Source: Pseudoalteromonas shioyasakiensis (GTDB lineage Bacteria; Pseudomonadota; Gammaproteobacteria; Enterobacterales; Alteromonadaceae). From it: DNA of 64,000 nt. Below, one piece after another: positions 19,069 to 30,762 of this stretch (position 1 is its first letter; the number at the start of each line of letters is the position of its first letter). A program made the position numbers and the translations under genes. Below the pieces are notes generated by a model that saw only the letters and a list, made by a program, of their open reading frames with translations, did not search any database and had not been told where the DNA came from. The stretch spans positions 827,501 to 891,500 of the forward strand of contig CP058414.1 of the NCBI GenBank assembly GCA_013391845.1. The letters run 5' to 3'.

Positions 19069-19773
19069 ATGGCAAAATTAACTAAACGTATGCGTACAAT
19101 CCGCGAAAAAGTGGATGCGACTAAAGATTACGAAATCAACGAAGCAGTTGCTCTTTTAAAAGAGTTAGCGACAGCTAAATTCGTAGAAAGTGTTGACGTT
19201 GCTGTTAACCTTGGTATCGATGCTCGTAAATCTGACCAAAACGTACGTGGTGCAACTGTACTACCTAACGGTACTGGTCGTGAAGTTCGTGTTGCTGTAT
19301 TCACACAAGGCGCTAACGCAGATGCTGCGAAAGAAGCTGGTGCTGAATTAGTGGGCATGGAAGATCTTGCTGAACAAGTTAAGAAAGGCGAGATGAACTT
19401 TGACGTTGTTGTTGCATCTCCAGACGCTATGCGTGTTGTTGGTCAACTAGGTCAAATCTTAGGTCCACGTGGTCTAATGCCAAACCCTAAAACTGGTACT
19501 GTAACGCCTAACGTTGCAGAAGCAGTTAAAAATGCGAAAGCAGGTCAAGTTCGTTACCGTAACGACAAGAACGGTATCATCCATACTACTATCGGTAAGG
19601 TTGATTTCACTGCTGAGCAACTTCAACAAAACCTTGAAGCTCTTATTGTTGCGCTTAAGAAGGCTAAACCTTCTCAAGCAAAAGGTACTTACGTGAAGAA
19701 AGTAACTATCTCTACAACAATGGGCGCAGGTGTTGCTGTTGACCAAAACTCTCTAAGCACAGTTGTTGCTTAA
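19069..19773 (+). CDS. rplA: 50S ribosomal protein L1
   Basis: L1 forms the mobile L1 stalk that guides exit of deacylated tRNA, and it is the translational repressor of the L11-L1 operon in related bacteria. Conserved segments include [18 protein letters not shown] in slightly varied form (residues ~125-145) and the C-terminal [14 protein letters not shown]. The length of 234 residues is standard. A hairpin and the L10-type leader separate it from rplJ. Confidence 0.98.
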   Translation: MAKLTKRMRTIREKVDATKDYEINEAVALLKELATAKFVESVDVAVNLGIDARKSDQNVRGATVLPNGTGREVRVAVFTQGANADAAKEAGAELVGMEDLAEQVKKGEMNFDVVVASPDAMRVVGQLGQILGPRGLMPNPKTGTVTPNVAEAVKNAKAGQVRYRNDKNGIIHTTIGKVDFTAEQLQQNLEALIVALKKAKPSQAKGTYVKKVTISTTMGAGVAVDQNSLSTVVA

Positions 19774-19785
19774 TTAAGAGTTTAC

Positions 19786-19819
19786 ATGGCGCGAAATTTG
19801 AACTATAATTTTGCGCCAT
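19786..19819 (+). terminator. Stem-loop after rplA
   Basis: ATGGCGC pairs with GCGCCAT, extended by AAA/TTT bases, and is followed by TTTG. It lies 12 bases after the rplA stop. It could attenuate read-through from rplKA into rplJL. Confidence 0.6.
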
Positions 19820-19907
19820 TTTGTTGAGAAAGTTAATTTCAAAACAAGTAAAGAATTCGGGTTGAAGTCCATAATTTCGTAATGCTCTCGGGTAAAAACG
19901 ATAAATT

Positions 19908-20015
19908 GGGCTTCCGTCCAAGACCGTAGGCGGCTTCGGCCTTAATATTTTACCTACGTAGACGGTGTGAATCCCCAGATAGATTTTTCCTAATCTTCTG
20001 GCTCTCGCCGTAAAA
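19908..20015 (+). promoter_or_regulatory. L10 leader (ribosomal protein L10/L12 autoregulatory mRNA element)
   Basis: The segment CTTCCGTCCAAGACCGTAGG, the stem closing with CCTACGTAGACGGTG, and the later CTGGCTCTCGCCG element closely follow the E. coli rplJ leader that I recall. In that system the L10-(L12)n complex binds this RNA and represses rplJL translation. The CGTAGG arm pairs with CCTACG around a CGGCTTCGGCC loop region. The boundaries are approximate. Confidence 0.85.
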
Positions 20016-20092
20016 AGCATCTCCATCTTAGATGGGGAAGAGTAGAACAGGGAAGCCAATTTCGGCAACCCATTAAACCAGGAGTAACACCC

Positions 20093-20587
20093 ATGGCTTT
20101 AAATCTTCAAGGCAAAAAAGCAATTGTTGCTGAAGTCAACGAAGCAGCCACTGGTGCTCTTTCTGCAGTTGTTGCAGATTCTCGTGGTGTAACAGTTGGT
20201 GCTATCACTGCCCTTCGTAAAGAAGCTCGTGAAGCTGGTGTATGGATGAAAGTTGTTCGTAACACTTTAGCTAAACGTGCTATTGAAGGTACAGATTTTG
20301 AGTGCCTTTCTGACTCACTTGTTGGTCCAAGCTTAATCGCTTTCTCTTCAGAGCACCCAGGTGCTGCTGCGCGTATCTTCAAAGATTTCGCGAAGAAGAA
20401 CGAGAAATTCGAAGTTAAGACGGCTGCATTTGAAGGTAACGTAGTAGACGCAGCTATGCTAGCAACTCTACCTACTTACGACGAAGCTGTTGCACGCTTA
20501 ATGAGCGCTATGAAAGAAGCGTCTGCAGGTAAATTGTGTAAAACAATTGAAGCAGTACGTGTACAGAAAGAAGAGCAAGCTGCTTAA
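20093..20587 (+). CDS. rplJ: 50S ribosomal protein L10
   Basis: L10 is the stalk base that anchors L7/L12 dimers on the ribosome, and with L12 it represses its own mRNA. The N-terminal RNA-binding domain starts [16 protein letters not shown], with a conserved segment around [20 protein letters not shown]. The C-terminal helix that carries L12 lies around [20 protein letters not shown]. The length of 164 residues matches the family. An AGGAG site precedes the ATG. rplL follows after 81 bases. Confidence 0.98.
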   Translation: MALNLQGKKAIVAEVNEAATGALSAVVADSRGVTVGAITALRKEAREAGVWMKVVRNTLAKRAIEGTDFECLSDSLVGPSLIAFSSEHPGAAARIFKDFAKKNEKFEVKTAAFEGNVVDAAMLATLPTYDEAVARLMSAMKEASAGKLCKTIEAVRVQKEEQAA

Positions 20588-20668
20588 TTTTAAGCTGTTT
20601 TTTTGTTCACTTTCGGTGTAATATTTTTTTTGGGCTATATTTAGTCCGTAATAATTAGGAAATTTGTA

Positions 20669-21031
20669 ATGTCTGTAACTAAAGACCAAATCCTTGATGC
20701 TATTGCTGAAATGTCAGTAATGGACGTTGTTGCTCTAGTTGAAGCAATGGAAGAAAAATTCGGCGTAACTGCAGCAGCTGCTGTTGTTGCTGGTCCTGCT
20801 GCTGAAGCAGCTGAAGAAAAGACTGAGTTCGACGTAATCCTTACTGGCGCTGGCGCTAACAAGGTTGCAGCTATCAAAGCTGTACGTGGTGCTACTGGTC
20901 TTGGCCTTAAAGAAGCTAAAGCACTTGTTGAAGCAGCTCCTGCACCTATCAAAGAAGGTGTATCTAAAGAAGAAGCTGAAGCACTTGCAAAAGACCTTAC
21001 TGAAGCTGGTGCTGAAGTTGAGGTTAAGTAA
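20669..21031 (+). CDS. rplL: 50S ribosomal protein L7/L12
   Basis: L7/L12 forms the flexible stalk that recruits translational GTPases. The N-terminal dimerisation domain ([20 protein letters not shown]) is joined by an Ala-rich hinge (about 36-52) to the C-terminal factor-binding domain, with [20 protein letters not shown]. The length of 120 residues is standard. A partial terminator lies 40 bases downstream, before rpoB. Confidence 0.98.
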   Translation: MSVTKDQILDAIAEMSVMDVVALVEAMEEKFGVTAAAAVVAGPAAEAAEEKTEFDVILTGAGANKVAAIKAVRGATGLGLKEAKALVEAAPAPIKEGVSKEEAEALAKDLTEAGAEVEVK

Positions 21032-21071
21032 TCTAGCTTACGCTAGGTTCGCTGCCTGAGTAATCAGGCAA

Positions 21072-21103
21072 GGGCTGGTGATTATTTAATCACCGGCCTT
21101 TTT
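21072..21103 (+). terminator. Attenuating terminator between rplL and rpoB
   Basis: GGCTGGTGATT pairs with AATCACCGGCC (with G-U pairs) and is followed by TTTTT. An attenuator in this place is known in E. coli, where it lowers rpoBC expression relative to rplJL. Confidence 0.85.
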
Positions 21104-21252
21104 GCGCTATGGAGCGATGCAATCCTGTAACGCAAATAAAATCTAATTTTCTCTTTACTTTCAAGTTGTTACCTTAATCGGTGTTGAAAGTGGCAGAGCA
21201 AAATAGAACAACAATTTAATGTTGTACATCTTGGCATAGATGCCAGTTAAGT

Positions 21253-21270
21253 CTGTTCTTACAAGAACAG
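21253..21270 (+). promoter_or_regulatory. Hairpin in the rpoB leader
   Basis: CTGTTCTT and AAGAACAG form an eight-base-pair stem with a two-base loop, about 35 bases before rpoB. Enterobacterial rplL-rpoB spacers contain an RNase III site. Whether this hairpin is cut or controls rpoB translation is not known. Confidence 0.4.
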
Positions 21271-21303
21271 GTCGGGTCAAAGATCAGCAAGCTGAGGAAC
21301 CCC

Positions 21304-24300
21304 ATGGCTTACTCTTATTCTGAAAAGAAACGTATCCGTAAGGATTTTGGTAAACGTCCACAAGTTTTGGATATACCTTTCTTACTGTCGACGCAGTTAG
21401 AATCGTTTAAAAAATTCTTAGTCCCTGACGCTGATGGCGATCACGGTTTGGAAGCTGCATTCCGTTCTGTGTTTCCTATCAAAAGCTACTCGGGAAATTC
21501 TGAGCTTCAATACGTAAGTTATCGTATTGGTGAGCCAGTATTCGATGTAAAAGAATGTCAAATTCGCGGTGTGACTTATTCTGCTCCACTTCGCGTAAAA
21601 TTGCGTCTTGTGGTGATGGACAAAGAAGCACCAGGCACAGTTAAAGACATTAAAGAGCAAGAAGTTTACATGGGCGAAATTCCGCTCATGACTGATACCG
21701 GTACCTTTGTTATCAATGGTACAGAGCGTGTTATCGTTTCTCAGCTACACCGTAGCCCTGGTGTATTCTTTGATAACGACCGCGGTAAAACTCACTCGTC
21801 AGGTAAAGTGCTTTATAACGCGCGTGTAATTCCTTACCGTGGTTCATGGTTAGACTTCGAGTTTGATGCAAAAGATAACCTTTATGTACGTATTGACCGT
21901 CGTCGTAAATTACCGGCGTCAATCATCTTACGTGCACTAGAGTACTCAACGGATGAAATCCTAGAGATATTCTTCGATACAACTACGTTTGAAGTTGCTG
22001 ACGGTAAAGTTCTTATGGAACTTGTTCCTTCGCGCTTACGTGGTGAAACTGCCGCTTTTGATATCAAAGGCGAAGACGGTGAAGTCCTTGTTGAAGCGGG
22101 TCGTCGTATTACTGCGCGTCACATCAAGAACATCGAGAAAAAAGGTATTAACCAATTAGAAGTACCGCATGAGTACATCATTGGTCGTGTTGTAGCTAAA
22201 AACTATGTTGATGAGTCAACAGGTGAGATCATCGCAAACGCGAATGACGAGCTATCACTTGAGCTAATGGCTGAATTGGTTAAAGCAGGTCACACTAAGA
22301 TTGATACTCTATATATCAACGAAGTTGACAGCGGCGCCTACATGTCAGATACATTACGTATCGACACAACAAGCAACCGTTTAGAAGCATTAGTAGAAAT
22401 TTATCGCATGATGCGCCCAGGCGAGCCACCGACGAAAGACGCGGCTGAAGCCTTATTTGATAACTTGTTCTTCTCTGACGAGCGTTACGATTTATCAACA
22501 GTTGGTCGTATGAAGTTCAATAGCCGTGTAGGTTATGACTCAGATACTGGCCCTGGCACATTATCGAAAGAAGACATCGTAGCTGTTATGAAAGTGCTTA
22601 TCGCTATTCGTAACGGTGTTGGCGATGTTGATGATATCGACCACTTAGGCAACCGTCGTATCCGTAGTGTTGGCGAAATGGCTGAGAACCAATTCCGCGT
22701 TGGTCTAGTACGTGTTGAGCGTGCTGTACGTGAGCGTTTAAGCTTAGGTGACCTTGACGCTGTAATGCCACAAGATCTTATTAACGCTAAGCCTATTTCG
22801 GCAGCGGTTAAAGAGTTCTTTGGTTCATCTCAGTTATCACAGTTCATGGACCAAAATAACCCGCTTTCAGAAGTAACGCATAAGCGTCGTATTTCTGCAT
22901 TAGGTCCGGGTGGTTTAACACGTGAACGCGCTGGCTTCGAAGTTCGAGACGTTCACGTAACTCACTATGGTCGTGTATGTCCAATCGAAACGCCTGAGGG
23001 TCCAAACATCGGTCTAATTAACTCACTGTCTACGTACGCACGTACTAATGACTATGGTTTCTTAGAAACACCTTACCGTAAAGTGGTAAACGGTGTAGTT
23101 ACTGATGAAGTAGATTACTTATCAGCCATTGAAGAAGGTCAGTTTGTTATCGCTCAGGCGAACTCAAACTTGAACGAAAACAATGAGTTTGTTGATGAAC
23201 TAATTCCATGTCGTCACAAAGGTGAATCAACCTTTATGGGCAAAATGGACCAACAATATATGGACGTATCACCACAACAGGTGATCTCTGTAGCGGCAGC
23301 ACTTATCCCGTTCCTAGAACACGATGATGCTAACCGTGCATTGATGGGTTCAAACATGCAACGTCAAGCCGTACCAACTCTTATCGCGGACAAACCGCTG
23401 GTAGGTACAGGTATCGAGCTTACACTAGCGAAAGACTCTGGTGTAACTATCGTTGCTAAGCGTGGTGGTGAAGTAATGTATGCGGATGCAAGCCGCATCG
23501 TTGTAAATGTACATGAAGATGAGCGTGTTCCTGGTGAAGCGGGCATCGATATTTACAACCTTACTAAATACACTCGCTCAAACCAAAATACATGTATTAA
23601 CCAAAAACCAACTTGTATGGTTGGTGAGCCGGTAACACGTGGTGACGTATTAGCAGATGGTCCTTCGACTGACCTTGGTGACTTAGCACTTGGTCAAAAC
23701 CTTCGCGTGGCATTCATGCCATGGAACGGTTATAACTTCGAGGATTCAATCCTACTATCAGAGCGCGTAGTTCAAGAAGATCGTCTAACGACTATCCACA
23801 TTCAAGAACTACAATGTATCGCACGTGATACTAAATTAGGTCCAGAAGAGATCACAGCAGATATTCCTAACGTAGGTGAATCTGCACTAGGCAAGCTTGA
23901 TGAGTCAGGCGTTGTTTATATCGGTGCTGAAGTTAAAGGCGGCGATATCCTAGTAGGTAAAGTGACTCCGAAAGGCGAAACGCAATTAACACCAGAAGAA
24001 AAGCTACTACGTGCTATCTTCGGTGAGAAAGCGTCAGACGTTAAAGACAGCTCTTTACGCGTACCAAACTCTGTAACTGGTACTGTAATCGACGTACAAG
24101 TTTTCACCCGTGACGGTGTTGAAAAAGATAAGCGTGCGTTAGAAGTTGAAGACATGCAGCTTCGCGAAGCGAAGAAAGACTTCAACGAAGAGTTCCGTAT
24201 CTTAGAAGCAGGCGTATTAGAGCGTGCTCGTAAGTTACTTGTTGACGCTGGTCTGAACGCAGATTCAATTGCATCACTAAATGCTGAAAAGCTGCTTACT

Positions 24301-25329
24301 CAAAGCCTTGCTGAAGAAGATAAGCAAGCTGAACTTGAGCAACTAGCCGCTCAGTACGATGAGCTTAAAGCTGAATACGATAAGAAGTTTGAAAACAAAC
24401 GTCGTAAGATCACTCAAGGTGACGACTTAGCACCAGGCGTACTTAAGATTGTTAAAGTATACCTAGCTGTTAAACGTCGTATCCAACCGGGTGATAAGAT
24501 GGCGGGTCGTCACGGTAACAAAGGTGTTATCTCGACTATCGTACCAGTAGAAGATATGCCATACGATGACAAAGGTCGTACGGTAGACATCGTTCTGAAC
24601 CCGCTAGGTGTACCATCACGTATGAACATCGGTCAGATCCTAGAAACTCATATGGGTCTTGCTGCACGTGGTGTGGGTGAGCGCTTAGAAGAAATGATGA
24701 AAGAGCAGCGTGAACTGCACGAAATCCGTAGCTTCGTTAAGAAAGTTTACGAATTAGGTGATTGTCGTCAGAAAGTCGATATCGACTCGTTCTCTGATGA
24801 TGAAGTTCGTCGCTTAGCTGAAAACTTGAAAGGTGGTTTACCGATCGCAACTCCAGCCTTTGATGGTGCTCGTGAAAGCGAAATCAAAGACTTACTTGAG
24901 CTTGGTGGTTATCCAAGAAGCGGTCAAGTTACACTTTATGATGGCCGTACTGGCGATCAGTTCGAACGTCAAGTAACTGTTGGTTACATGTACATGTTGA
25001 AACTTAACCACTTGGTTGATGACAAGATGCACGCACGTTCAACTGGTTCTTACAGCCTTGTTACTCAGCAGCCGCTGGGTGGTAAAGCTCAGTTCGGTGG
25101 CCAGCGTTTCGGTGAGATGGAGGTGTGGGCACTAGAAGCTTACGGTGCTGCATATACTCTACAAGAAATGCTAACAGTGAAATCGGATGACGTGAACGGT
25201 CGTACTAAGATGTATAAGAACATCGTAGATGGTAACCATAAGATGGAACCAGGTATGCCAGAATCGTTCAACGTATTGTTGAAAGAAATCCGCTCACTGG
25301 GTATCAACATCGAGTTGGAAGAAAATTAA
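21304..25329 (+). CDS. rpoB: DNA-directed RNA polymerase subunit beta
   Basis: This is the beta subunit of the core polymerase. The 1341 residues match E. coli (1342). The rifampicin-pocket region is wild-type in appearance ([19 protein letters not shown] and [11 protein letters not shown]). The C-terminal [20 protein letters not shown] motif and the catalytic-centre segment [15 protein letters not shown] are intact. The leader holds a hairpin at 21253-21270. It is cotranscribed with rpoC 97 bases downstream. Confidence 0.99.
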   Translation: MAYSYSEKKRIRKDFGKRPQVLDIPFLLSTQLESFKKFLVPDADGDHGLEAAFRSVFPIKSYSGNSELQYVSYRIGEPVFDVKECQIRGVTYSAPLRVKLRLVVMDKEAPGTVKDIKEQEVYMGEIPLMTDTGTFVINGTERVIVSQLHRSPGVFFDNDRGKTHSSGKVLYNARVIPYRGSWLDFEFDAKDNLYVRIDRRRKLPASIILRALEYSTDEILEIFFDTTTFEVADGKVLMELVPSRLRGETAAFDIKGEDGEVLVEAGRRITARHIKNIEKKGINQLEVPHEYIIGRVVAKNYVDESTGEIIANANDELSLELMAELVKAGHTKIDTLYINEVDSGAYMSDTLRIDTTSNRLEALVEIYRMMRPGEPPTKDAAEALFDNLFFSDERYDLSTVGRMKFNSRVGYDSDTGPGTLSKEDIVAVMKVLIAIRNGVGDVDDIDHLGNRRIRSVGEMAENQFRVGLVRVERAVRERLSLGDLDAVMPQDLINAKPISAAVKEFFGSSQLSQFMDQNNPLSEVTHKRRISALGPGGLTRERAGFEVRDVHVTHYGRVCPIETPEGPNIGLINSLSTYARTNDYGFLETPYRKVVNGVVTDEVDYLSAIEEGQFVIAQANSNLNENNEFVDELIPCRHKGESTFMGKMDQQYMDVSPQQVISVAAALIPFLEHDDANRALMGSNMQRQAVPTLIADKPLVGTGIELTLAKDSGVTIVAKRGGEVMYADASRIVVNVHEDERVPGEAGIDIYNLTKYTRSNQNTCINQKPTCMVGEPVTRGDVLADGPSTDLGDLALGQNLRVAFMPWNGYNFEDSILLSERVVQEDRLTTIHIQELQCIARDTKLGPEEITADIPNVGESALGKLDESGVVYIGAEVKGGDILVGKVTPKGETQLTPEEKLLRAIFGEKASDVKDSSLRVPNSVTGTVIDVQVFTRDGVEKDKRALEVEDMQLREAKKDFNEEFRILEAGVLERARKLLVDAGLNADSIASLNAEKLLTQSLAEEDKQAELEQLAAQYDELKAEYDKKFENKRRKITQGDDLAPGVLKIVKVYLAVKRRIQPGDKMAGRHGNKGVISTIVPVEDMPYDDKGRTVDIVLNPLGVPSRMNIGQILETHMGLAARGVGERLEEMMKEQRELHEIRSFVKKVYELGDCRQKVDIDSFSDDEVRRLAENLKGGLPIATPAFDGARESEIKDLLELGGYPRSGQVTLYDGRTGDQFERQVTVGYMYMLKLNHLVDDKMHARSTGSYSLVTQQPLGGKAQFGGQRFGEMEVWALEAYGAAYTLQEMLTVKSDDVNGRTKMYKNIVDGNHKMEPGMPESFNVLLKEIRSLGINIELEEN

Positions 25330-25426
25330 GCCATTTAGGTGCGGCGTAAGCCGCATCTGTTAGGCCGAATAGAATGTAGGGGCGATTGTTTCGCCCTCAA
25401 GATTAACCTCCGACAGGAGAGCTAAG

Positions 25427-28400
25427 GTGAAAGACTTACTTAAGTTTCTGAAGCAACAAAATAAGACCGAAGAATTCGATGCAATTCGCATTGGTCTTGC
25501 TTCGCCAGATATGGTTCGTTCATGGTCATACGGTGAAGTAAAGAAACCTGAGACAATCAACTACCGTACTTTCAAGCCTGAGCGCGACGGCTTATTCTGT
25601 GCCCGTATTTTCGGCCCAGTGAAAGATTATGAGTGTTTATGTGGTAAATATAAGCGCCTTAAGCACCGTGGTGTTATTTGTGAAAAGTGTGGCGTTGAAG
25701 TAACGCTAACTAAAGTGCGTCGTGACCGTATGGGTCATATTGAGCTTGCGAGCCCAGTTGCGCACATTTGGTTCTTAAAATCATTACCGTCACGTATCGG
25801 CTTAATGCTAGACATGACACTTCGTGACATCGAGCGCGTACTTTACTTCGAATCATTCGTAGTAACTGAGCCTGGTATGACAACGCTTGAGCGTGGTCAG
25901 CTTTTAGGTGAAGAAGAGTACTTAGATGCACTTGAAGAGCACGGTGATGAGTTTGAAGCGAAGATGGGTGCTGAAGCAGTATTAGACTTGCTTCGTGAAC
26001 TTGATCTTGGCCAATTAATTGCTGAAATGCGTGAAGAGTTACCAACAATTAACTCTGAAACTAAGCGTAAGAAGATCACTAAACGTCTTAAATTAATGGA
26101 ATCTTTCCACCAATCAGGTAACAACCCTGAGTGGATGATCATGACAGTACTTCCAGTACTTCCGCCTGATCTACGTCCATTAGTACCTCTAGACGGTGGT
26201 CGTTTTGCGACTTCTGATCTGAATGACCTTTACCGTCGTGTTATTAACCGTAATAACCGTCTTAAACGTCTATTAGATCTAGCAGCACCAGACATTATCG
26301 TACGCAACGAAAAACGTATGTTACAAGAAGCGGTAGATGCGCTACTTGATAACGGTCGTCGCGGTCGTGCGATTACAGGTTCTAACAAACGTCCTCTGAA
26401 ATCGCTTGCTGATATGATCAAAGGTAAGCAAGGTCGTTTCCGTCAGAACTTACTTGGTAAACGTGTAGATTACTCTGGCCGTTCTGTAATCACAGTAGGT
26501 CCTACGCTTAAACTACACCAGTGTGGTCTTCCTAAGAAGATGGCACTTGAGCTATTCAAACCATTTATCTACGGTAAGCTAGAGCGTCGCGGCATGGCTA
26601 CGACTATCAAAGCTGCTAAGAAGATGGTTGAGCGTGAAGTAGCAGAAGTATGGGATGTACTAGACGAAGTAATTCGTGAGCATCCAGTATTACTGAACCG
26701 TGCACCAACACTTCACCGTTTGGGTATCCAAGCGTTCGAACCTGTGCTTATCGAAGGTAAAGCGATTCATTTACACCCATTAGTTTGTGCGGCATACAAC
26801 GCTGACTTCGATGGTGACCAAATGGCGGTACACGTACCGTTAACGCTTGAAGCACAATTAGAAGCACGTGCTCTAATGATGTCTACTAACAACATCCTAT
26901 CTCCAGCGAATGGTGAGCCAATCATCGTTCCTTCACAGGACGTTGTATTAGGTCTTTACTACATGACTCGTGATCGCATCAATGCGAAAGGCGAAGGTAT
27001 TGTATTTAAAGATCCTAAAGAAGCTGAAAAAGCATACCGCAGCGGTAACGCTGAGTTACATGCACGCGTAAAAGTACGTATCAGCGAGACAATCAGTAAT
27101 GAAGATGGTGAAACAGTTGAGCAAGTATCTATTGTTGAAACAACAGTAGGTCGTGCGATCCTTTCACTAATCCTACCTAAAGGCATGCCGTTTGAGTTAA
27201 TCAACCAAGCCCTAGGTAAGAAACAAATTTCTGGCTTATTAAACGAGTGTTACCGTCGTCTAGGTCTTAAAGATACAGTTATCTTTGCTGACCAAGTAAT
27301 GTACACCGGTTTCCACTACGCAATGAAGTCAGGTGTTTCAATCGGTATCGATGACTTAGTTATCCCACCGGTTAAAGCAGAAATCATTGAATCAGCGGAA
27401 GCTGAAGTAACTGAAATCAACCAACAATTCCAATCAGGTCTTGTAACGGCTGGTGAAAAGTACAATAAAGTTATCGATATCTGGTCACGTGTAAATGAAA
27501 ACTTATCACGTGAGATGATGGCAAACTTATCAAAAGACACTGTAATCAACGCTAAAGGCGAAGAAGAAGAGCAATCTTCATTCAACTCAGTGTTTATGAT
27601 GGCAGACTCAGGTGCACGTGGTAGCGCCGCTCAGATCCGTCAGTTAGCGGGTATGCGTGGTCTAATGGCACGTCCAGATGGTTCAATCATCGAGACACCA
27701 ATCACGGCGAACTTCCGTGAAGGTCTAAACGTACTACAGTACTTCATCTCAACGCACGGTGCGCGTAAAGGTCTTGCCGATACAGCACTTAAAACAGCAA
27801 ACTCGGGTTACTTAACGCGTCGTCTAGTAGACGTTGCACAAGATTTAGTAATCAATGAAGACGATTGTGGCACAGAAGATGGCTTAACAATGAAACCGCT
27901 TATCGAGGGTGGTGACGTTGTAGAAGCGCTTCGCGAACGTGTTCTTGGTCGTGTTGTTGCTGAAGATGTATTAATTCCAAATACTAACGAAGTACTTGTT
28001 GAGCGTAATATCATGCTTGACGAAAAACTGTGTGACCTTCTAGAAGAGCATTCAGTAGATGAAGTACGCGTTCGTTCAGTAATCACTTGTGATAATGACT
28101 TTGGTGTATGTGCTAAGTGTTACGGTCGTGACCTTGCACGTGGCCACATCATTAATCCAGGTGAGTCAGTAGGTGTTATCGCGGCGCAATCAATCGGTGA
28201 GCCGGGTACACAGCTTACGATGCGTACCTTCCACATCGGTGGTGCAGCATCTCGAGCGTCTGCTGAAAATAGTGTACAAGTTAAAACTAACGGTACATTG
28301 AAGTTACACAACGCGAAGTACGTATTAAACACAGACGGTAAGATTGTTATCACGTCTCGTTCAACAGAGATCACTATCATCGATAGCTTTGGTCGTGAGA

Positions 28401-29599
28401 AAGAGCGTTATAAAGTACCTTACGGTGCGGTGTTATCTGTACAAGATAATGCAGAAGTTCAAGGTAACGATATCGTTGCAACTTGGGATCCGCATAGTCA
28501 CCCAATCGTTCTTGAGCATAAGTCAAAAATCTCGTTCAGCGACATTGATGACTCAAATACCGAAGCACAAACAGATGAGTTAACTGGTTTAACTCGTGTT
28601 GTTGTTAAAGACTTAGGTAAAGCAAATGCGAAAGAACCTAAACTAATCATCGAAAGCGATGAGCGTGGTCTGCAAGAAACACGTCTACCTTCATTCACAA
28701 CGATTGAAGTAACCGACGGTGCAACTGCAAACCCAGGTGACGTACTTGCACGTATTCCGCAAGAAGGTTCGAAGACTCGTGATATCACGGGTGGTCTACC
28801 TCGCGTAGCTGACTTATTCGAAGCACGTAAACCGAAAGATCCTGCAATTCTTGCAGAAATCACAGGTACTATCAGCTTCGGTAAAGAAACAAAAGGTAAG
28901 AAGCGTCTTGTAATCACTCCAGCTGAGGGTGACGCATACGAAGAGATGATTCCTAAATGGCGTCAACTTAACGTGTTCGAAGGTGAGCAAGTGTCTAAAG
29001 GTGAGGTTATCGCCGATGGTCCAGAGTCACCACATGACATCTTACGCTTACGTGGTGTAACTCATGTAGCTAACTACATCGTTAACGAAGTGCAAGAGGT
29101 TTACCGCTTGCAGGGCGTTAAGATCAATGACAAGCACATTGAGACAATTATTCGTCAGATGCTACGTAAATGTATCATCCTTGACGGCGGTGACACTGAG
29201 TTCTTAGCCGGTGAACAAGTTGAAGTGGCACGCGTTAACATCGCGAACCGTGAACTTGAGAAACAAGGTAAGATCCCAGCGAAGTTTGAAATCCAGTTAA
29301 TGGGTATCACTAAAGCGTCACTTGCAACAGAATCTTTCATTTCTGCAGCATCATTCCAGGAGACAACTCGTGTCCTAACTGAAGCAGCTGTAAATGGTAA
29401 GAGCGATGAACTTCGTGGTCTGAAAGAGAACGTAATCGTGGGTCGTCTGATCCCAGCTGGTACAGGCTTTGCGTATCACCAAGACCGTTTGAATCGTCGC
29501 AAGCAAGGTGAAATCGTTGAAGAGCAAACAGTAAGTGCTGAAGAGGCGACTCAAGCACTAACTGACGCACTTAACGCAGATATCTCTGGAAACCAATAA
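25427..29599 (+). CDS. rpoC: DNA-directed RNA polymerase subunit beta'
   Basis: This is the largest core subunit, with the catalytic Mg motif [12 protein letters not shown], the N-terminal zinc site ([20 protein letters not shown]) and a second zinc site near [11 protein letters not shown]. The 1390-residue length is slightly below that of E. coli (1407). The start is GTG with a good AGGAG site nine bases before it. It is followed by a hairpin and then by the rpsL promoter. Confidence 0.98.
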   Translation: MKDLLKFLKQQNKTEEFDAIRIGLASPDMVRSWSYGEVKKPETINYRTFKPERDGLFCARIFGPVKDYECLCGKYKRLKHRGVICEKCGVEVTLTKVRRDRMGHIELASPVAHIWFLKSLPSRIGLMLDMTLRDIERVLYFESFVVTEPGMTTLERGQLLGEEEYLDALEEHGDEFEAKMGAEAVLDLLRELDLGQLIAEMREELPTINSETKRKKITKRLKLMESFHQSGNNPEWMIMTVLPVLPPDLRPLVPLDGGRFATSDLNDLYRRVINRNNRLKRLLDLAAPDIIVRNEKRMLQEAVDALLDNGRRGRAITGSNKRPLKSLADMIKGKQGRFRQNLLGKRVDYSGRSVITVGPTLKLHQCGLPKKMALELFKPFIYGKLERRGMATTIKAAKKMVEREVAEVWDVLDEVIREHPVLLNRAPTLHRLGIQAFEPVLIEGKAIHLHPLVCAAYNADFDGDQMAVHVPLTLEAQLEARALMMSTNNILSPANGEPIIVPSQDVVLGLYYMTRDRINAKGEGIVFKDPKEAEKAYRSGNAELHARVKVRISETISNEDGETVEQVSIVETTVGRAILSLILPKGMPFELINQALGKKQISGLLNECYRRLGLKDTVIFADQVMYTGFHYAMKSGVSIGIDDLVIPPVKAEIIESAEAEVTEINQQFQSGLVTAGEKYNKVIDIWSRVNENLSREMMANLSKDTVINAKGEEEEQSSFNSVFMMADSGARGSAAQIRQLAGMRGLMARPDGSIIETPITANFREGLNVLQYFISTHGARKGLADTALKTANSGYLTRRLVDVAQDLVINEDDCGTEDGLTMKPLIEGGDVVEALRERVLGRVVAEDVLIPNTNEVLVERNIMLDEKLCDLLEEHSVDEVRVRSVITCDNDFGVCAKCYGRDLARGHIINPGESVGVIAAQSIGEPGTQLTMRTFHIGGAASRASAENSVQVKTNGTLKLHNAKYVLNTDGKIVITSRSTEITIIDSFGREKERYKVPYGAVLSVQDNAEVQGNDIVATWDPHSHPIVLEHKSKISFSDIDDSNTEAQTDELTGLTRVVVKDLGKANAKEPKLIIESDERGLQETRLPSFTTIEVTDGATANPGDVLARIPQEGSKTRDITGGLPRVADLFEARKPKDPAILAEITGTISFGKETKGKKRLVITPAEGDAYEEMIPKWRQLNVFEGEQVSKGEVIADGPESPHDILRLRGVTHVANYIVNEVQEVYRLQGVKINDKHIETIIRQMLRKCIILDGGDTEFLAGEQVEVARVNIANRELEKQGKIPAKFEIQLMGITKASLATESFISAASFQETTRVLTEAAVNGKSDELRGLKENVIVGRLIPAGTGFAYHQDRLNRRKQGEIVEEQTVSAEEATQALTDALNADISGNQ

Positions 29600-29627
29600 T
29601 CTCAGCTTAATCAATAGATTAAGAAAT

Positions 29628-29654
29628 CGTAAGGCAGTTATCTTCTGCCTTACG
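29628..29654 (+). terminator. Stem-loop after rpoC
   Basis: CGTAAGGCAG pairs perfectly with CTGCCTTACG around a seven-base loop, 29 bases after rpoC. It lacks a T run, so it may serve as a 3'-end stabiliser or weak terminator for the rpoBC message. Confidence 0.6.
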
Positions 29655-29665
29655 ATGAGTTAAGG

Positions 29666-29694
29666 TTGACAGGTTAAACTTTGCTCATTAAAAT
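29666..29694 (+). promoter_or_regulatory. Sigma-70 promoter of the rpsL-rpsG-fusA-tuf operon
   Basis: A perfect TTGACA (29666-29671), a 17-base spacer and TAAAAT (29689-29694) make this the best consensus promoter I saw in the window. It gives an approximately 90-base leader before rpsL. Confidence 0.85.
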
Positions 29695-29757
29695 TCCGCC
29701 ACCCATTTGCCTGCACGTTTTGTAACGAGCATGTAAACAGGGCGGATTTTTTTATTT
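29690..29757 (+). terminator. Long-range terminator-like stem in the rpoC-rpsL spacer
   Basis: AAAATTCCGCC (about 29690-29700) can pair with GGCGGATTTTTTT near 29743-29755, the second arm running into T. The left arm overlaps the -10 region of the rpsL promoter, so the stem could form only in RNA reading through from rpoC. It may stop rpoBC transcripts while leaving rpsL transcripts unaffected (inference). Confidence 0.5.
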
Positions 29758-29792
29758 TTTCAGTAGTAATTTTAATTTCAGGAGCTATTTAA

Positions 29793-30167
29793 ATGGCAAC
29801 TATTAACCAGCTAGTGCGTAAGCCACGTCGTAGCAAAGTTACTAAAAGTAACTCAGCTGCACTTAAAGCTTGTCCGCAAAAGCGTGGTGTATGTACTCGT
29901 GTATATACAACTACACCTAAGAAACCAAACTCTGCATTACGTAAAGTAGCGCGTGTTCGTTTAACTAACGGTTTCGAAGTAACATCTTACATCGGTGGTG
30001 AAGGCCACAACTTACAAGAGCACAGTGTAATCCTTATCCGTGGTGGTCGTGTTAAAGACTTACCAGGTGTGCGTTTCCACACTGTACGTGGTGCACTTGA
30101 CTGTGCAGGCGTTAGCGACCGTCGTCAAGCTCGTTCTAAATACGGTGCTAAACGCCCTAAGGGCTAA
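29793..30167 (+). CDS. rpsL: 30S ribosomal protein S12
   Basis: S12 lies at the decoding centre and governs accuracy and streptomycin response. The conserved [15 protein letters not shown] segment (about 43-57, with the wild-type lysine) and the later [15 protein letters not shown] segment are intact. The length of 124 residues is standard. It is the first gene of the str operon, preceded by its own strong promoter. Confidence 0.98.
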   Translation: MATINQLVRKPRRSKVTKSNSAALKACPQKRGVCTRVYTTTPKKPNSALRKVARVRLTNGFEVTSYIGGEGHNLQEHSVILIRGGRVKDLPGVRFHTVRGALDCAGVSDRRQARSKYGAKRPKG

Positions 30168-30246
30168 TGGTTCTCCGTTAGTAAGGCCAAGCACTAAATT
30201 TTTAAATTAATTGTTTTGGGTATTGACTCTAAAAGAGCAAACCTGA

Positions 30247-30735
<489 letters not shown>

Positions 30736-30762
30736 TCTGCCCTTAACCTTTAAGAGGATCAT

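Noticed and set aside
25710..26048. Long minus-strand ORFs within rpoB and rpoC
   Set aside because: Codon bias of highly expressed genes leaves antisense frames open; none has a start site or recognisable domain.
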